Assembly (NCBI RefSeq): GCF_003265705.1
Contig: NW_020312775.1
Location: 2,633,800 to 2,697,799 of the forward strand
From: Callorhinus ursinus
Lineage: Eukaryota; Chordata; Mammalia; Carnivora; Otariidae
DNA: 64,000 nt
Direction: 5' to 3'
In this document: in pieces, positions 23,263 through 33,874 of the stretch
Numbering within the stretch: position 1 is the stretch's first letter
How the letters are laid out: each line of letters begins with the position of its first letter
Notes under the pieces: generated by a model
Database searches by the model: none
Seen by the model: only the letters and a program-made list of their open reading frames with translations
Told to the model about the DNA's origin: nothing
Translations under genes and position numbers: made by a program

Positions 23263-24135
23263 TCTGTTGAGGGCTGGTTGAGGGAATGTATAGAGTCCAA
23301 ATTATTGACCACAACCCAAGAAAGATGCACCTGTTTACTAGGGACCTTAGGGTTGCTGGCCTCTTGTTCTCCCAGCCTGTCTTCTGGGGTAGGGGACTGC
23401 CGGGCTGTTATTCAGGCAACCCTGTTTGGGCAGAGTTGCCCTGCCCCCTGTGGTGGGGAATGGGCTCAGTGAAAACCGGTTTTGGGGGGCTTTTGTTCTC
23501 TGGTGGCTTTCTCTGGTGGCTTTCCACATCTCTTCCAAGACTCAGAGCAGAAGAGATCATTTCCAACCCTGAGCCTCAGAACAGAGAGATCACAGTCTGT
23601 TCTTCAGTGAGCTCCCCAGGCCACACTATCTTTCTTTCTGTCTATGCTGCTATGAACTGCAGCGTCCTGGGTTGTGCACCCCTCAGCAGCACTTGCAGTC
23701 CTCGCCTCTAGGTCGGGGCACATCTCTGCCCTTTGTGCTTCTAAAACTACCAGCTGCTCTCAGTTCACACACGTGGCCCTGCTGCTCCAGGTTTCAGGCC
23801 TAGGGTCTGCCCTAAAGTCCTCTCCCCATCACTACTGGTCTGTGAGTCTGTGCCTCGTCCTTAGCGTGGGAGGCTTTTGCACTTCTGTGTAATTTCACCT
23901 TCCCAGTGCCACACTTATGGCAGCTTCCTCACTCTTCTGTTTATCTTTGGATATGTGCCTGTGGAATCATGGCTTTCTGCTTCATACCTTGAAACCAACC
24001 ACCTGCGATGTTCTGTTTGTAGAGATCCAGATCTATCTTCTTACATCTCAGGCTGATTTCCTGGGTGTTCAGAGTGGTCTGGTAGATATCCAGCTCAATT
24101 CCAGGGGCCAGTTGGAATAGTGTTCCCTACTCCTC
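23263..24135 (-). promoter_or_regulatory. L1-B 5' UTR, distinct type
   Basis: About 870 bases upstream of ORF1. Only the outer 5' head (GTTCAGAGTGGTCTGGTAGA in plus orientation) resembles the other L1s here; the body does not align by eye with the 5' UTR of L1-A/H/J or L1-G. It lacks the T-rich block seen before ORF1 in L1-A and L1-J. Antisense frames 23286-23711 (141 codons) and 23674-23892 do not match those of the other type. Confidence 0.65.
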
Positions 24136-24149
24136 CACCATCTTTTTAG

Positions 24150-25389
24150 AGATAACCTATATTTCAAACCAAAGACTGTAATAAATATGAAGAAAAACAC
24201 TATATCATAATAAAGGGTTCTATCCAACAAGAAAATCTATCAATTTTAAATATTTATGCCTCCAACATGGGAGCACACAAATATAAATCAATTAATAGTG
24301 AACATAAAGAAACTTATTGATAATAATGCAATAATAACAGGGGAATTTAACACCCCACTTACAGCAATGGAGTGATCATCCATGCAGAAAATCAACAAGG
24401 AAACAAATTTTTTTTTTTAAGGACACATTAGACCAGGAGGACTTCACAGATATATTTAGGACATTTCATCCTAAAGCAAAAGAATACACATTATTTTCAA
24501 GTGTACATGGAACAGTCTCCAGAACAGATAACATAATGGGTCACAAATCATCCATCAAAAAGTACAAAATATTGAGATCATAGCATGCATATTTTCTGAC
24601 CATAGTGCTCTGAAACTCGAAGTCAACTGCAAGAAAAAATTTGGAAAGACCACAAATACATGAAGGTTAAAGAATATCCTACTAAAGAATGAATAGGTTA
24701 ACCAGGGAATTAAAAAATACATGGAAACAAATTAAAATGAAAACATGATGGTCTAAAACCTTTGGGATGCAGCAAAGGCAGTCCTAAGTGGGAAGTATAT
24801 TGCAAAATAGGCCTACCTCAAGATACAAGAAAAAGTCTCAAATACACAACCTAACATTACAACTAAAGAAGCTAGAGAAAGAACAACAATTAAAGCTTAA
24901 AGCCAGCAGAAGAAGGGAAATAATAAAGATTAGAGAAGAAATAAATGCCTGAGAAATCTGGGAGAAATGGATAAATTCCTAGAAACATACAAACTATCAA
25001 CACTGAAATAGAAACAAAGAGAAAATTTGAACAAAGTGATAAACAGCAAAGCAATTGAATCAGTAATCAAAAATCTACTGACAAATAAAATGTCCAGGGT
25101 CAGATGGCTTCCCAGGTGAATTCTACCAAACATTTAAAGAACAGTTAATACCTTTTCTCAAACTGTTCCAGGAAATTGAAATGGAAGGAAAACTTCCAAA
25201 CTCATTCTACAAAGCCAGCATTACCTTGATTCCAAAACCAAAGACCTCACTAAAAAAGAAAATTACAGACCAATATCCCTGAAGAATATGGATGCAAAAA
25301 TTCTCAACAACATACAAGCAAATTGAATTCAACAATAAATTAGAATTATTCACCACAATCAAGTGGAATTTATTTCTGGGCTGCAGGGG
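24150..25389 (+). mobile_element. L1 fragment, endonuclease to RT
   Basis: Plus-strand ORF2 piece, collinear from the endonuclease (AATATTTATGCCTCCAACATG, TTCATCCTAAAGCAAAAGAA) through the linker to the start of RT (GATGGCTTCCCAGGTGAATTC, ACAGACCAATATCCCTGAAG). No long frame survives; an in-frame T-run sits at 24408-24418. It stops at GGGCTGCAGGG with no poly(A), so the 3' half is missing. It abuts the 5' end of L1-B and a minus-strand L1M at 25390. Confidence 0.85.
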
Positions 25390-25978
25390 GTTTGTTTTTG
25401 TGGATCTTCTCTGTTCCTTTCTTCTCTTATTCTCTTCTCTCACCATAAGTTGGCTTTCTTTAGTGATAAGTTTGGATTTCTTTATTTTTTGCATATATAT
25501 TACTATATTTTTTGATTTGTGGTTACCATTAGCTTTGTATATAACATTTTCTGCATAGAGCAGTCTTTCTTAAGTTCTTGGTCACTTAAGTTTGAACCCA
25601 CCCCTATTCCTCTCCTCCCCATATTCTCTCTTCCCCATATTTTAAGTGTATGGTGTCATTCTTACTTTTTTTTTTTTTGTGAGTCTCTTGACTGATTTTT
25701 ACAGATACTTATTTTTACTGATTTTGTGTCTCCTACTTTCCTTACTCTTACTTCTAATCCTTCCTTCCACTCAAAGAGTCCCCTCTGACATTTCTTGTAT
25801 GGCTGGTTTAGTGGTCATGAACTCCCTTAACTTTTGTTTGTCTGAGAAACTATCTCTCCCTCTATTCTGAATGATAGCCTTGCTGGAGAGAGTATTCTTG
25901 GCTGCAGATTTTTCCTTTTCAACACTGTGAATATATCATGCCACTCTCTTCTAGCTTCTGGTGTAGAGGGGCAATAGG
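25390..25978 (-). mobile_element. L1M ORF1/ORF2-junction fragment
   Basis: Minus-strand old L1 sequence covering the ORF1 C-terminus and the region after it (reverse of TCTTGTATGGCTGGTTTAGTG, GATAGCCTTGCTGGAGAGAG, TCTTGGCTGCAGATTTTTCC). Meets a plus-strand L1M head to head at about 25978. The frames on the plus strand here (25292-25558, 25646-25870) are antisense noise. Confidence 0.78.
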
Positions 25979-26573
25979 ACTGAAAAAAAATATTCAAAGA
26001 AATAATGGCTTAAAACTACCCAAATTTGGCAAAAGACATAAACCCACAGATTCAAGAAGCTGAGTGAACCTCAAATAGGACTAACTTAAATAAATTCACA
26101 CCAAGACATACCATAATTAAACTCTGAAATATAAATACAAAAGAAAAAAATATTGAACACTTCCAGAGGGAAATGACATTACATTTAGGGGAATAACAAT
26201 TTGAATAACAGTGGATTTCTCATCCAAAACCGTGAAGTTCATGAGTTAATAGCACATTATTTTTCTGGTATTTACTGAAACAAAGAACTATTAATTCAGA
26301 ATACTATATCCAGTAAAAATATATTTAAGAATATAGGGGAAATAAAGATACTCTTAAATGAAGGAAAACTACAAAAATTTGTGGTTAGTAAACCTACTTT
26401 TAAATAATAGCTAAAAATAGTCTGTAAACAGAAAAGAAAATACAGAACAGAAGAAAGTTTGAAACTTCAGTTAAGAATGAAAACCATCAGGATGGGTAAA
26501 AGTAAGGGTTAATATAAATAGACTATCCCTCTTTCCTTGAGTCTTTTAAATCATATTTCATGTTTGAAACCAA

Positions 26574-26589
26574 ATATATATATATATAT
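26574..26589. repeat. (TA)n run
   Basis: Eight TA units inside the ancient L1M. Local slippage product. Confidence 0.85.
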
Positions 26590-26822
26590 CACCATCTGAT
26601 GTTGTGCTCAGTGTTTATAGAAGAAATATTTAAGGTATTTATATTTTTAAATGGGTAGATTAAAGTGGCCTAAATGGTTCCTTTCATATCAAATAATAAA
26701 ATATTGATATCAGTATACTAGGATAAGTTACATATATAATTTCTAATATGTAGAACAACTACTAAGATAAGTAAACAAAGGGATATACTCAAAATACTAT
26801 AAATATATTAAGATGAAATTCT

Positions 26823-27020
26823 GGTTGCCAGAGGGGATGTGAGTGGGGGAATAGGTGAAACAGAGAAAGGAGGTTAAGAGTACACTTACCTTAGTAAGCA
26901 ATAATTCCATACATTAAATCATTATATTGTACCTCTGAAACTAATATAACACTGTATGTTAATTATACTTGAATAAGAAGAAAGAAAGAAAGAAAATAAG
27001 AAAAGAAGAGAAAAGGAAAG
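26823..27020 (+). mobile_element. 5'-truncated L1 3' end inside L1M
   Basis: A plus-strand L1M-type 3' UTR of about 150 bases (TTGCCAGAGGGGATGTGAG, CATTATATTGTACCTCTGAA) followed by an A/G-rich tail from about 26973 ((GAAA)n degenerating). Bracketed by GATGAAATTCT (26812-26822) and GATGGAATTC (27021-27030), a plausible target-site duplication taken from the L1M. Confidence 0.75.
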
Positions 27021-28100
27021 GATGGAATTCAAAAATGTTCCTGTAATTCACAGGAAAGCAAGGAACAAAAAAGAAAGGAAGCATAAATGGAGGAAAAAAA
27101 TGCAAAGCAAGTAATAAAATGGCACACCTAAGTCCTAACATATCAATAGTTACTTAAACTGTAAATAGTCTACACCAAATAAAAGATGAAAAGTGGCAAA
27201 GTGGATAAAAACGACATGGCCCAATTATATGTTGTCTACAGGAAATTCACTTCAAATAGAATGACATTGCTTATAAGTTGAAAATAAAGTGATTTTTAAA
27301 GTATATAACATAGAAACATAATCAAATTAAAGTAGGACTGGCTATATTAATATACATAATGGTTACTTTGTAGCAAAGAAAATTGCTAGAGACAAAGAGA
27401 GACATTAAATTATAATAAAGGGATCTATCCACCAAGAAGCTATAACAATCTTAAACATGCATGCACCAAACAATGGATTCTTAGAATATGAATACTTGAA
27501 ACAAAAACTGATAGAACTAAAAAGATAGTCAAACGTATAATTATAGTTGAAGACTATAACAAAGCTTTCTCAGCAATTGATGTAACTATTGGACAAAAGA
27601 TCAGAAAACATGTAGAAAATATGAATAACAAAATGAACCAACATGCTCACATTGACGTATATAAAACATGCCACCCAGCACAGCAAAATACACCTTTTTT
27701 TAAAAATGCTCATGGAACATTCACCAAAATAATAAACAAACAAATTTAAATTTAAATTCATTTGCCAGTGTAATAAACAAATTTAATTTTAAATCATTAA
27801 AATCATACAAAGTCTATTCTTTGACCATAATGGAATCAAACTTTAAATCAGTACAGAAAAGGAAGAGGAACATACCCAAACATTTGGATATTAAATAACA
27901 CTCCTAAAATAGTCTATGGGTCAAATAAGTCTGAAAGGGGATAAAAATACATTGATGTGAATGAAAATGAAAATACAGCTTATCAAAATATTCGAGACCT
28001 ATCTAAAGTAGTGCTGAGAGGTAAATTTATAGGACTAAATGTTTATCAGAAATGAAAAAAAGGTCTTAAATCAATAATTTAATTAAAATCTAAGTTCCTT

Positions 28101-29671
28101 TTATTAATTTGGGTCCTTTCTCTTTTCTTTTGGATAAGTCTGGCCAGTGGTTTATCGATCTTATTAATTCTTTCAAAGAACCAGCTTCTAGTTTTGTTGA
28201 TCTGATCTACTGTTTCTGGTTTCTAATTCATTGATCTCTGCTCTAACCATAATTATTTCTCTTCTAATGCATGGCTTAGGCATCCTTTGTTGCTTTTTCT
28301 CTAGTTCTTTAAGGTATAGAGTTAGTTGGTGAATTCGGATTTTTCTATTTTTTTTTTTTGAGTGAGGCTTAGATGGCTATGATTTCCCCCTTAGGACTAC
28401 CTTTGCTGTATCCCATAGGTTTCAGACCGATGTGTTTTTGTTCTCATTGGTTTCCATGAATTGTTCAAGTTCTTCTTTGATTTCTTGGTTGACCCAAACA
28501 TTCTTGAGCAGAGTGGTCTTTAGCTTCGAAGTGTTTGAATTTCTGCCAAAATTTTCTTGTGTTTGAGTTCAAGTTTTAAAGCATTATGGTCTGAGAATAT
28601 GCAGGGAATAATCTCAATCTTTTGGTATCGGTTGAGACCTGATTTGTGACCCAGTATGTGGTCTCTTCTAGAGAAAGTTCCATGTGTGCTCGAGAAGAAT
28701 GAGTATTCTGTTGTTTTAGGGTGGAATGTTCTGTATATATCCATGAGGTCCATCTGGTCCCATGTGTCCTTCAAAGCTCTTGTTTCTTTGTTGATTTTCT
28801 GCTTAGATGATCTGTCTATTGCTGAGAGTGGAGTATTGAGGTCTCCTACAATTAATGGATTGTTATCATTATGACTCTTCATCTTGATTAAAAGTTGGTT
28901 TATGTAGATGGCTGCTCCCATGTTGGGGGCATAGATATTTACAATTGTTAGATCTTCTTGTTGGATAGACCCTTTAAGAATGATAGTGTTCTTCTGTGTC
29001 TCTAACTACAGTCTTTAGCTTAAAATCTAATTTGTCTAATATAAGAATTGCTACCCCAAATTTCTTTTGAGGTCTGCTGGCATGGAAGATGGATCTCCAT
29101 CCCTTCACTTTCAGTCTGGATGTATCTTTAGGTTCAAAATGAGTCTCTTATAGACAGCATATGGATGGGTCCTGTCTTTTTATCCAATCTGCAACCCTGT
29201 GCCGTTTTATGGGAGCATTTAGGCCATTCACGCTGAGAGTGATTATTGAAAGATATGAATTTATTGTCATCATGTTGCCTGTGAAGACCTTGTTTCTATA
29301 GATTGTCTCTGTAAATTTCTGTTGTATATCACTCTTGGGGTCTTTCTCCTTTTATAGAAACCCCCTTAATATTTCTTGCAGGGTTGGCTTAGTGGTCACC
29401 TATTCTTTCAGCTTCTGCTGGTCTTGGAAGCTCTGCATCTCTTCATCCATTCTAAATGACAGCCTTGCTGTATAAAGTATTCTTGGCTGCATGTTCTTCT
29501 CATTTAGTATCCTGAATATGTCTTTCCAGCCCTTTCTGGCTTGCCAGGTCTTTGTGGATAGGTCTGACGTTATTCTGATGTTCCTCCCTCTGTACATAAG
29601 GAATCTTTCCCCCCTTACTGCCTTTAAGATGGTTTCTTTGCTTCTAAGATTTGCGAGTTTTACTATTACAT
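28101..29671 (-). mobile_element. L1-F, inverted 5' segment
   Basis: Antisense half of a 5'-inverted L1. Read on the minus strand it runs from the ORF1 C-terminal domain (DLSTKTWQARKGWKDIF, NMQPRILYTARLSF) into the ORF2 endonuclease. It shows KETRALKDTWDQMDLMDIY, FHPKTTEYSFFSSTHGT and an intact IFSDHNALKLELKH at 28520-28921, and ends at the linker at 28101. It joins the plus-strand half at about 29671/29672 within the shared bases GCACA. The sequence is closest to L1-B among the copies here. Together with 29672-30676 it fits twin priming. Confidence 0.87.
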
Positions 29672-30676
29672 GCACAGCAAAGCAAACTGTCAACAAAACA
29701 AAGTGGCAACCCACAGAATGGTAGAAGACATTTGCAAATGACACTACAGACAAATCGCTGATTTCCAAGATCTATAAAGAAATTCTCAAACTCAACACTG
29801 ATAAAACAAATAATCCAGTCAAAAAATGGGCAGAAGATATGAACAGACACTTCTCCAAAGAAGACATACAAACACTTCTCCAAAGACGACATATAAATGG
29901 CTAATGGACACATGATAAAATGTTCATCATCACTAACCATCAGGGAAATTCTAATCAAAATCACATTGAGATACCACCTTACACCAGTTAGAATGGCAAA
30001 AATGGACAGGGCAAGAAACAACAGTGTGGCGGTGCCTCAGAAAATTAAAAATAGAGCTACCCTATGACCCAGCAATTGCACTCCTGTGTATTTACCCCAA
30101 AGACACAGATGTAGTGAAAAGAAGGGCCAAATGCACCCCAATGTTCATAGCAGCAATGTCCACAATAGCCAACCTGTGGAAAGAGTCGAGATGCCTTTCA
30201 ACAGACGAATGGATCAAGAAGATGTGGTCCATATATACAATGGAATATTACTCAGCCATCAGAAAGGATGAATCCCCAACTTTTACATCAACATGGATGG
30301 GACTGTAGGAGATTATGCTAAGTGAAATAAGTCAAGCAGAGAAAGTCAATTATCATATGGTTTCACTTATTTATGGAACATAAGGAATAACCTGGAGGAC
30401 ATTAAGAGAAGGAAGGGAAAAAGAAGGGGGAGGGGAAACCAGAGGGGGAGATGAACCATGAGAGTCTATGGACTCTGAGAAACAAACTGAGTGTTTTAGA
30501 GGGGAGGGGGGTGGGGGGATGGGTAAACCCAGTGATGGGTATTAAGGAGGGCATGTACTGCATGGAGCACTGGGTGTTATGCAAAAACAATGAATCGTGG
30601 ATTACTACATCAAAAACTAATGATGTATCATATGGTGACTAACATAACATAATTAAATTAAATTAAATTAAAAAAT
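29672..30676 (+). mobile_element. L1-F, 3' segment with poly(A)
   Basis: Sense half of L1-F: ORF2 C-terminal region (30024-30308 open; [56 protein letters not shown]), 3' UTR with a G-rich tract (30480-30520) and an A-rich tail (AATTAAATTAAATTAAAAAA). The target-site duplication is AAAATCTA...TTCCTT at 28085-28100 and 30677-30696, diverged by a small insertion. About 100 bases are lost near 30021, where AAGAAACAAC joins AGTGTGGCGG, and a 24-base unit is duplicated at 29847-29894. Confidence 0.87.
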
Positions 30677-30940
30677 AAAATCTACATTCGTTCCTTCCTC
30701 CAGGAGCTAGAAAAAGAAGAGCAAAATCAAGGAAACAGAAATAAATAAATAATAAAGATTAGAATAGAAATCAATAAAATTAAAGGTGGAAAAACAAGGT
30801 AAATCAATGAAATAAAAATCATTTTTTTGAAAAGGGCAATACAATTAATAAAATTCTGTCAATACTAACAAAGAAGAAAAAGAGACAATACAAATTATCT
30901 ATATCAGGAATAAAACAAAATATCACTATACCCTTCAATG

Positions 30941-31317
30941 AATATTTTGAGTGGATTAATATTTTCCTTAAAACATACTATTCTTAAATAATATAAGGAT
31001 CACAAAGCATCAGTTTTTTTAGTATTCAGATTCAAAAACAGAACCAGACACTATCTCTTCTCAGAGATCTGTTTCTTATTTCCTTTGTGATAGAACAAAA
31101 ACCTATAAATGTATGACTCACAGAAGTGCATTGACCAAAGTTGTATACAACGATTTGTATCAATCATGTCAGAAAAATAGAGAAAGAAATTATTTTATTT
31201 CCAGGATGGAAACCATATTTGTATCTTCTTTAGATATTTTGTTACTACTATTATTAAACTAGATTTTAATTTTATTAACATTAAACATTTTTATATATTC
31301 AATTTTTGGTTTTTGTC
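30941..31317. other. Unassigned low-copy DNA
   Basis: Right flank of the ancient L1M. AT-rich, no frame above 60 codons and no repeat that I recognise. Confidence 0.4.
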
Positions 31318-31333
31318 AATACATGTGCATTTA

Positions 31334-31539
31334 TTAATTTTTTAAGATTATTTATTTATTTATTTGAGAGAGAGAGAGAGAGAAGGAGTGTCGGGGGGCA
31401 GAGGAGGACAGAGAATCTCAAGCCAACTCTGAGCTGAGCACAGAGCCCCATGCAGGGCTTGATCCCATGACCCTGAGATCATGATCTGAGCCAAAGTCAA
31501 GATTCAGACACTTAACTGACTGAGCCACCCAAGTGCCCC
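31334..31539 (-). mobile_element. Can-SINE, older type, minus strand
   Basis: Minus-strand Can-SINE with (GA)n tract and TGAGATCATGATCTGAGCC. The target-site duplication is AATACATGTGCATTTA (about 31318-31333) and AGTACATATACATTTA (31540-31555), diverged, which fits an older age. Confidence 0.9.
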
Positions 31540-31555
31540 AGTACATATACATTTA

Positions 31556-31969
31556 AACATCAGTAAAGTCCTTCGTGTACTTTTTGTAATTTGCTTTTTT
31601 CCATTGGACACTATTTTACACATATATTTTTATGTGCTAGATACTCTATACCATTGTCATTTTTATTTGACACAAACTATTATATCATGGTATGTATCAT
31701 GATATTTCTTACTCTGCTTATCCACTCCACATTAATTATTTTATGTTGTTGCTATAATAAAGCACATTGCTTCCTAGCTGATATTTCCTAAAACCCTATA
31801 CCAGAGCTTTAAACTCACATTGACTGAGTTATACTCATCTTAAATTTATGGACCGATTCTGGAGTTAAGTTTAGAGTCAAATTACATTTATTTTAGGCTT
31901 ACTTCTAAACTTGTCTTCTGGTTCCATGATTTCAGTTTCTGAATCATCTGCAGTGGCTGAATTTCCAAA
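31556..31969. other. Probable decayed L1/L2, not resolved
   Basis: Strings such as TTGGACACTATTTTACACATAT and GTTGTTGCTATAATAAAGC resemble the antisense of an old L1 3' region, but no clean order can be shown. Frames 31591-31791 and 31911-32102 are not genes. Confidence 0.4.
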
Positions 31970-32115
31970 TAAAAAGTTTACCTACTACTTTTTCACCATG
32001 TCCTCATCAGCACTTATCTTTTGTCTTCTTGGTGATAGCCATTCTAACAGGTATGAAGTGATATCTCATTATAGTTTTTATTTACATCTCCATGATGATT
32101 AGTTATGTTCAGGGT
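31970..32115 (-). mobile_element. Old L1M fragment
   Basis: Antisense of the L1 ORF2 C-terminal region: TCACCATGTCCTCATCAGC, GATAGCCATTCTAACAGGTA, ACATCTCCATGATGATTAG match the usual order in L1. Confidence 0.75.
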
Positions 32116-32330
32116 TCAAACTTATAACAAGTAGTAAATAAGCCATAGAGATCTAATACACAGTGTAATAAATATAGACAATAAAATATTACTGTAATGA
32201 TTTAATGTGATAAATATCACTTCAATGGCAATCATATTACACAAACATATCAAAGTAACACACTGTACACCTTAAATTTTTAAAATGTAAGTTGTCAAAA
32301 TTATTAAATTGAAAAATAAAAATAAAATAA
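32116..32330 (+). mobile_element. Old L1M 3'-end fragment
   Basis: Plus-strand L1 tail: TCTAATACACAGTGTAATAA, GTGATAAATATCACTTCAAT, TAACACACTGTACACCTTAA and an A-rich end with AATAAAAATAAAATAAAATT. Non-coding. Confidence 0.7.
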
Positions 32331-32715
32331 AATTTACCTACTACCTAGTTCTCTGGAATCATTACCCTGTCTTAATTTTACCAGTTCTCTTGACAATTGG
32401 TGTTCTCTCAATGAATTCCAGCCTGCCACAGATTTAGCAAGGTCTTCTAATAGGTTCCTCTGTGACTGTGCAGCCTGCAATTTATAACCAAATATTTGTT
32501 ACAACCTACTCTATCTCCTTGAAAATAATTGTCTGATTATCTACACCATCATTTACTTCTGTAACTTTTTCTTGAAGTCAAGTTCTGCATACTTGCCTGA
32601 ACTTAACTTCATCAGTTACTACTGTGTGCAACCACAATCTGTATTGCTTTAGTAGCCAATTCCTGACTCTTCTTGTTGGGCTTATTTTGCTACTGACAAA
32701 TAAGTTGAGTCATGT
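32331..32715. other. Unassigned low-copy DNA
   Basis: Nothing recognised. AT-rich; all frames are below 60 codons. Confidence 0.4.
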
Positions 32716-32850
32716 TTCATTCAATTAACAAATTCATACAAAATTTCAGGCATTATTCCAAATGCGGAGTATTGCAGTAAACCAAGCCTACAAAAATCCT
32801 GTCCTCATAGAACTTACATTCTAGTGAGGGAAGAGAAAGTTCTGACACTC
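32716..32850 (-). mobile_element. L2 3'-end fragment
   Basis: TTCATTCAATTAACAAATTC, AGGCATTATTCCAAATGCGG and CCTCATAGAACTTACATTCT fit the antisense of the L2 3' end. Ancient LINE relic. Confidence 0.75.
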
Positions 32851-32919
32851 ATTAAAAAGCACTGCTATGTAGACCTTTATAAAAATAATCTTCAGGCCTT
32901 TCTGGGTTATTTTCTTGGT

Positions 32920-33310
32920 ATCAGTTGTGGTGGGAAAAAGTGAAAAATTAGCTCGTTCACCAAATCCACTTTTTATTTTTTTCTTTCTTAGCACACACCT
33001 AGCATATGTTCCCTCAGCCTCCTTCCCAGTTAGGTGTGGTCATGTGATTGAATTGCAAATAACAGAATTAAGTGTAAACAAGATGTTCCATTTCTAGGTC
33101 ATTTAAAGCCTCCTACATATGCCCCACCCCCATGCTCTTTCCCCTCTGTTAGCTGGATGCAAATGAGCATGGTGACATTCGAAGCCATGTATCGAAGACA
33201 GTGTAACATCAAGATGAATACAGTCTGGGTCCAGAATGACAATTTGCAGGAGGCCTGTGAAACAGTTTACTTTTGTCATGTTTGAGCCATTGTACCATTG
33301 TGTCATTGCT
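32920..33310 (+). mobile_element. Ancient interspersed repeat, class unresolved
   Basis: The run CAGTTAGGTGTGGTCATGTG, CCCTCTGTTAGCTGGATGC, GACATTCGAAGCCATGTATC, ATACAGTCTGGGTCCAGAAT has the order of a widespread old mammalian repeat (LTR or MER type) recalled from other genomes. I cannot name the family. The small frames here (32915-33097, 33103-33306) are not supported as genes. Confidence 0.45.
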
Positions 33311-33641
33311 TATTATAATGGTATAATGGCTCCATCAAATTATATAAATGGTTTGATGGTTCTTGGTACAATGTAATTTATTTCTATCCAGAAAGTTTAT
33401 CTAATTTATAGTGTAACCATCAATATGAGACTATTTTCCTACAGCCCTAGCACTATTGATTTTTATTCATATATGTTGATTAACTTTTTTATTTTAACAA
33501 ATTTGTCATGGCATCTTCATTTTAATTTGCATCAGTATGATTGACAAGATAGCAGTGCATTTTCCATACAATTTTTTGTATTTCCTCATGTATAAATTGT
33601 ATCAAAAACCATGTGCTTTGCATACTTACTAAATTGCATCT
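33311..33641. other. Unassigned low-copy DNA
   Basis: AT-rich, including a TATAATGG-rich patch (33312-33330). The stretch 33470-33620 faintly resembles antisense L1 but cannot be confirmed. Confidence 0.35.
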
Positions 33642-33655
33642 AAAATTACATTCTT

Positions 33656-33853
33656 TTTTTAAGATTTTATTTATTCATTTGAGACACAAAGATAGAGAGA
33701 GAGAGAGCATGAGCAGGGAGAGAGGCAGAGGGAGAGGGAGAAGCAGGCTCCCCATTGAGCCAGGAGCCTGATGTGGGGCTCGATCCCTGGACCCTGGGAT
33801 CATGACCTGAACCTAAGGCAGACGCTTAACCATCTGAGCCACCCAGGTGCCCC
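33656..33853 (-). mobile_element. Can-SINE, minus strand
   Basis: Full-length minus-strand Can-SINE. Target-site duplication AAAATTACATTCTT (33642-33655) and AAAATTGCATTCTT (33861-33874), one mismatch. Head at right: GCCACCCAGGTGCCCC. Confidence 0.96.
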
Positions 33854-33874
33854 ATTAAAAAAAATTGCATTCTT

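Larger units (their letters stand above)
18148..24135 (-). mobile_element. L1-B, full-length LINE-1
   Basis: Minus-strand L1 with all parts: poly(A) (T-run from 18148), 3' UTR, ORF2, ORF1, a 5' UTR of its own type and a 5' head (reverse of CCTACTCCTCCACCATCTTT, 24120-24136). It is split by a SINE at 20883-21084. About 5.8 kb without the SINE. Both ORFs are frameshifted. A convincing target-site duplication is not seen: the left flank is an L1M and the right flank another L1 fragment, so flanking sequence was probably lost. Confidence 0.93.
25979..30940 (+). mobile_element. Ancient L1M, host of later inserts
   Basis: Plus-strand old L1M in pieces: 25979-26822, 27021-28100 and 30691-30940. In order it shows ORF1-region text (ATGGCTTAAAACTACCCAAA, GAATACTATATCCAGTAAAA), the ORF1-ORF2 spacer, ORF2 N-terminus and endonuclease (GGCCCAATTATATGTTGTCT, CAAGAAGCTATAACAATC), and after L1-F the linker (GGAGCTAGAAAAAGAAGAGC). 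It is interrupted by an L1 3' end at 26823 and by L1-F at 28101. No frame survives. The most decayed L1 in this part of the window. Confidence 0.78.

Noticed and set aside
24120..24160. Target-site duplication for L1-B
   Set aside because: Left (18120-18147) and right (24136-24160) flanks share no convincing direct repeat; the right flank is another L1 fragment.
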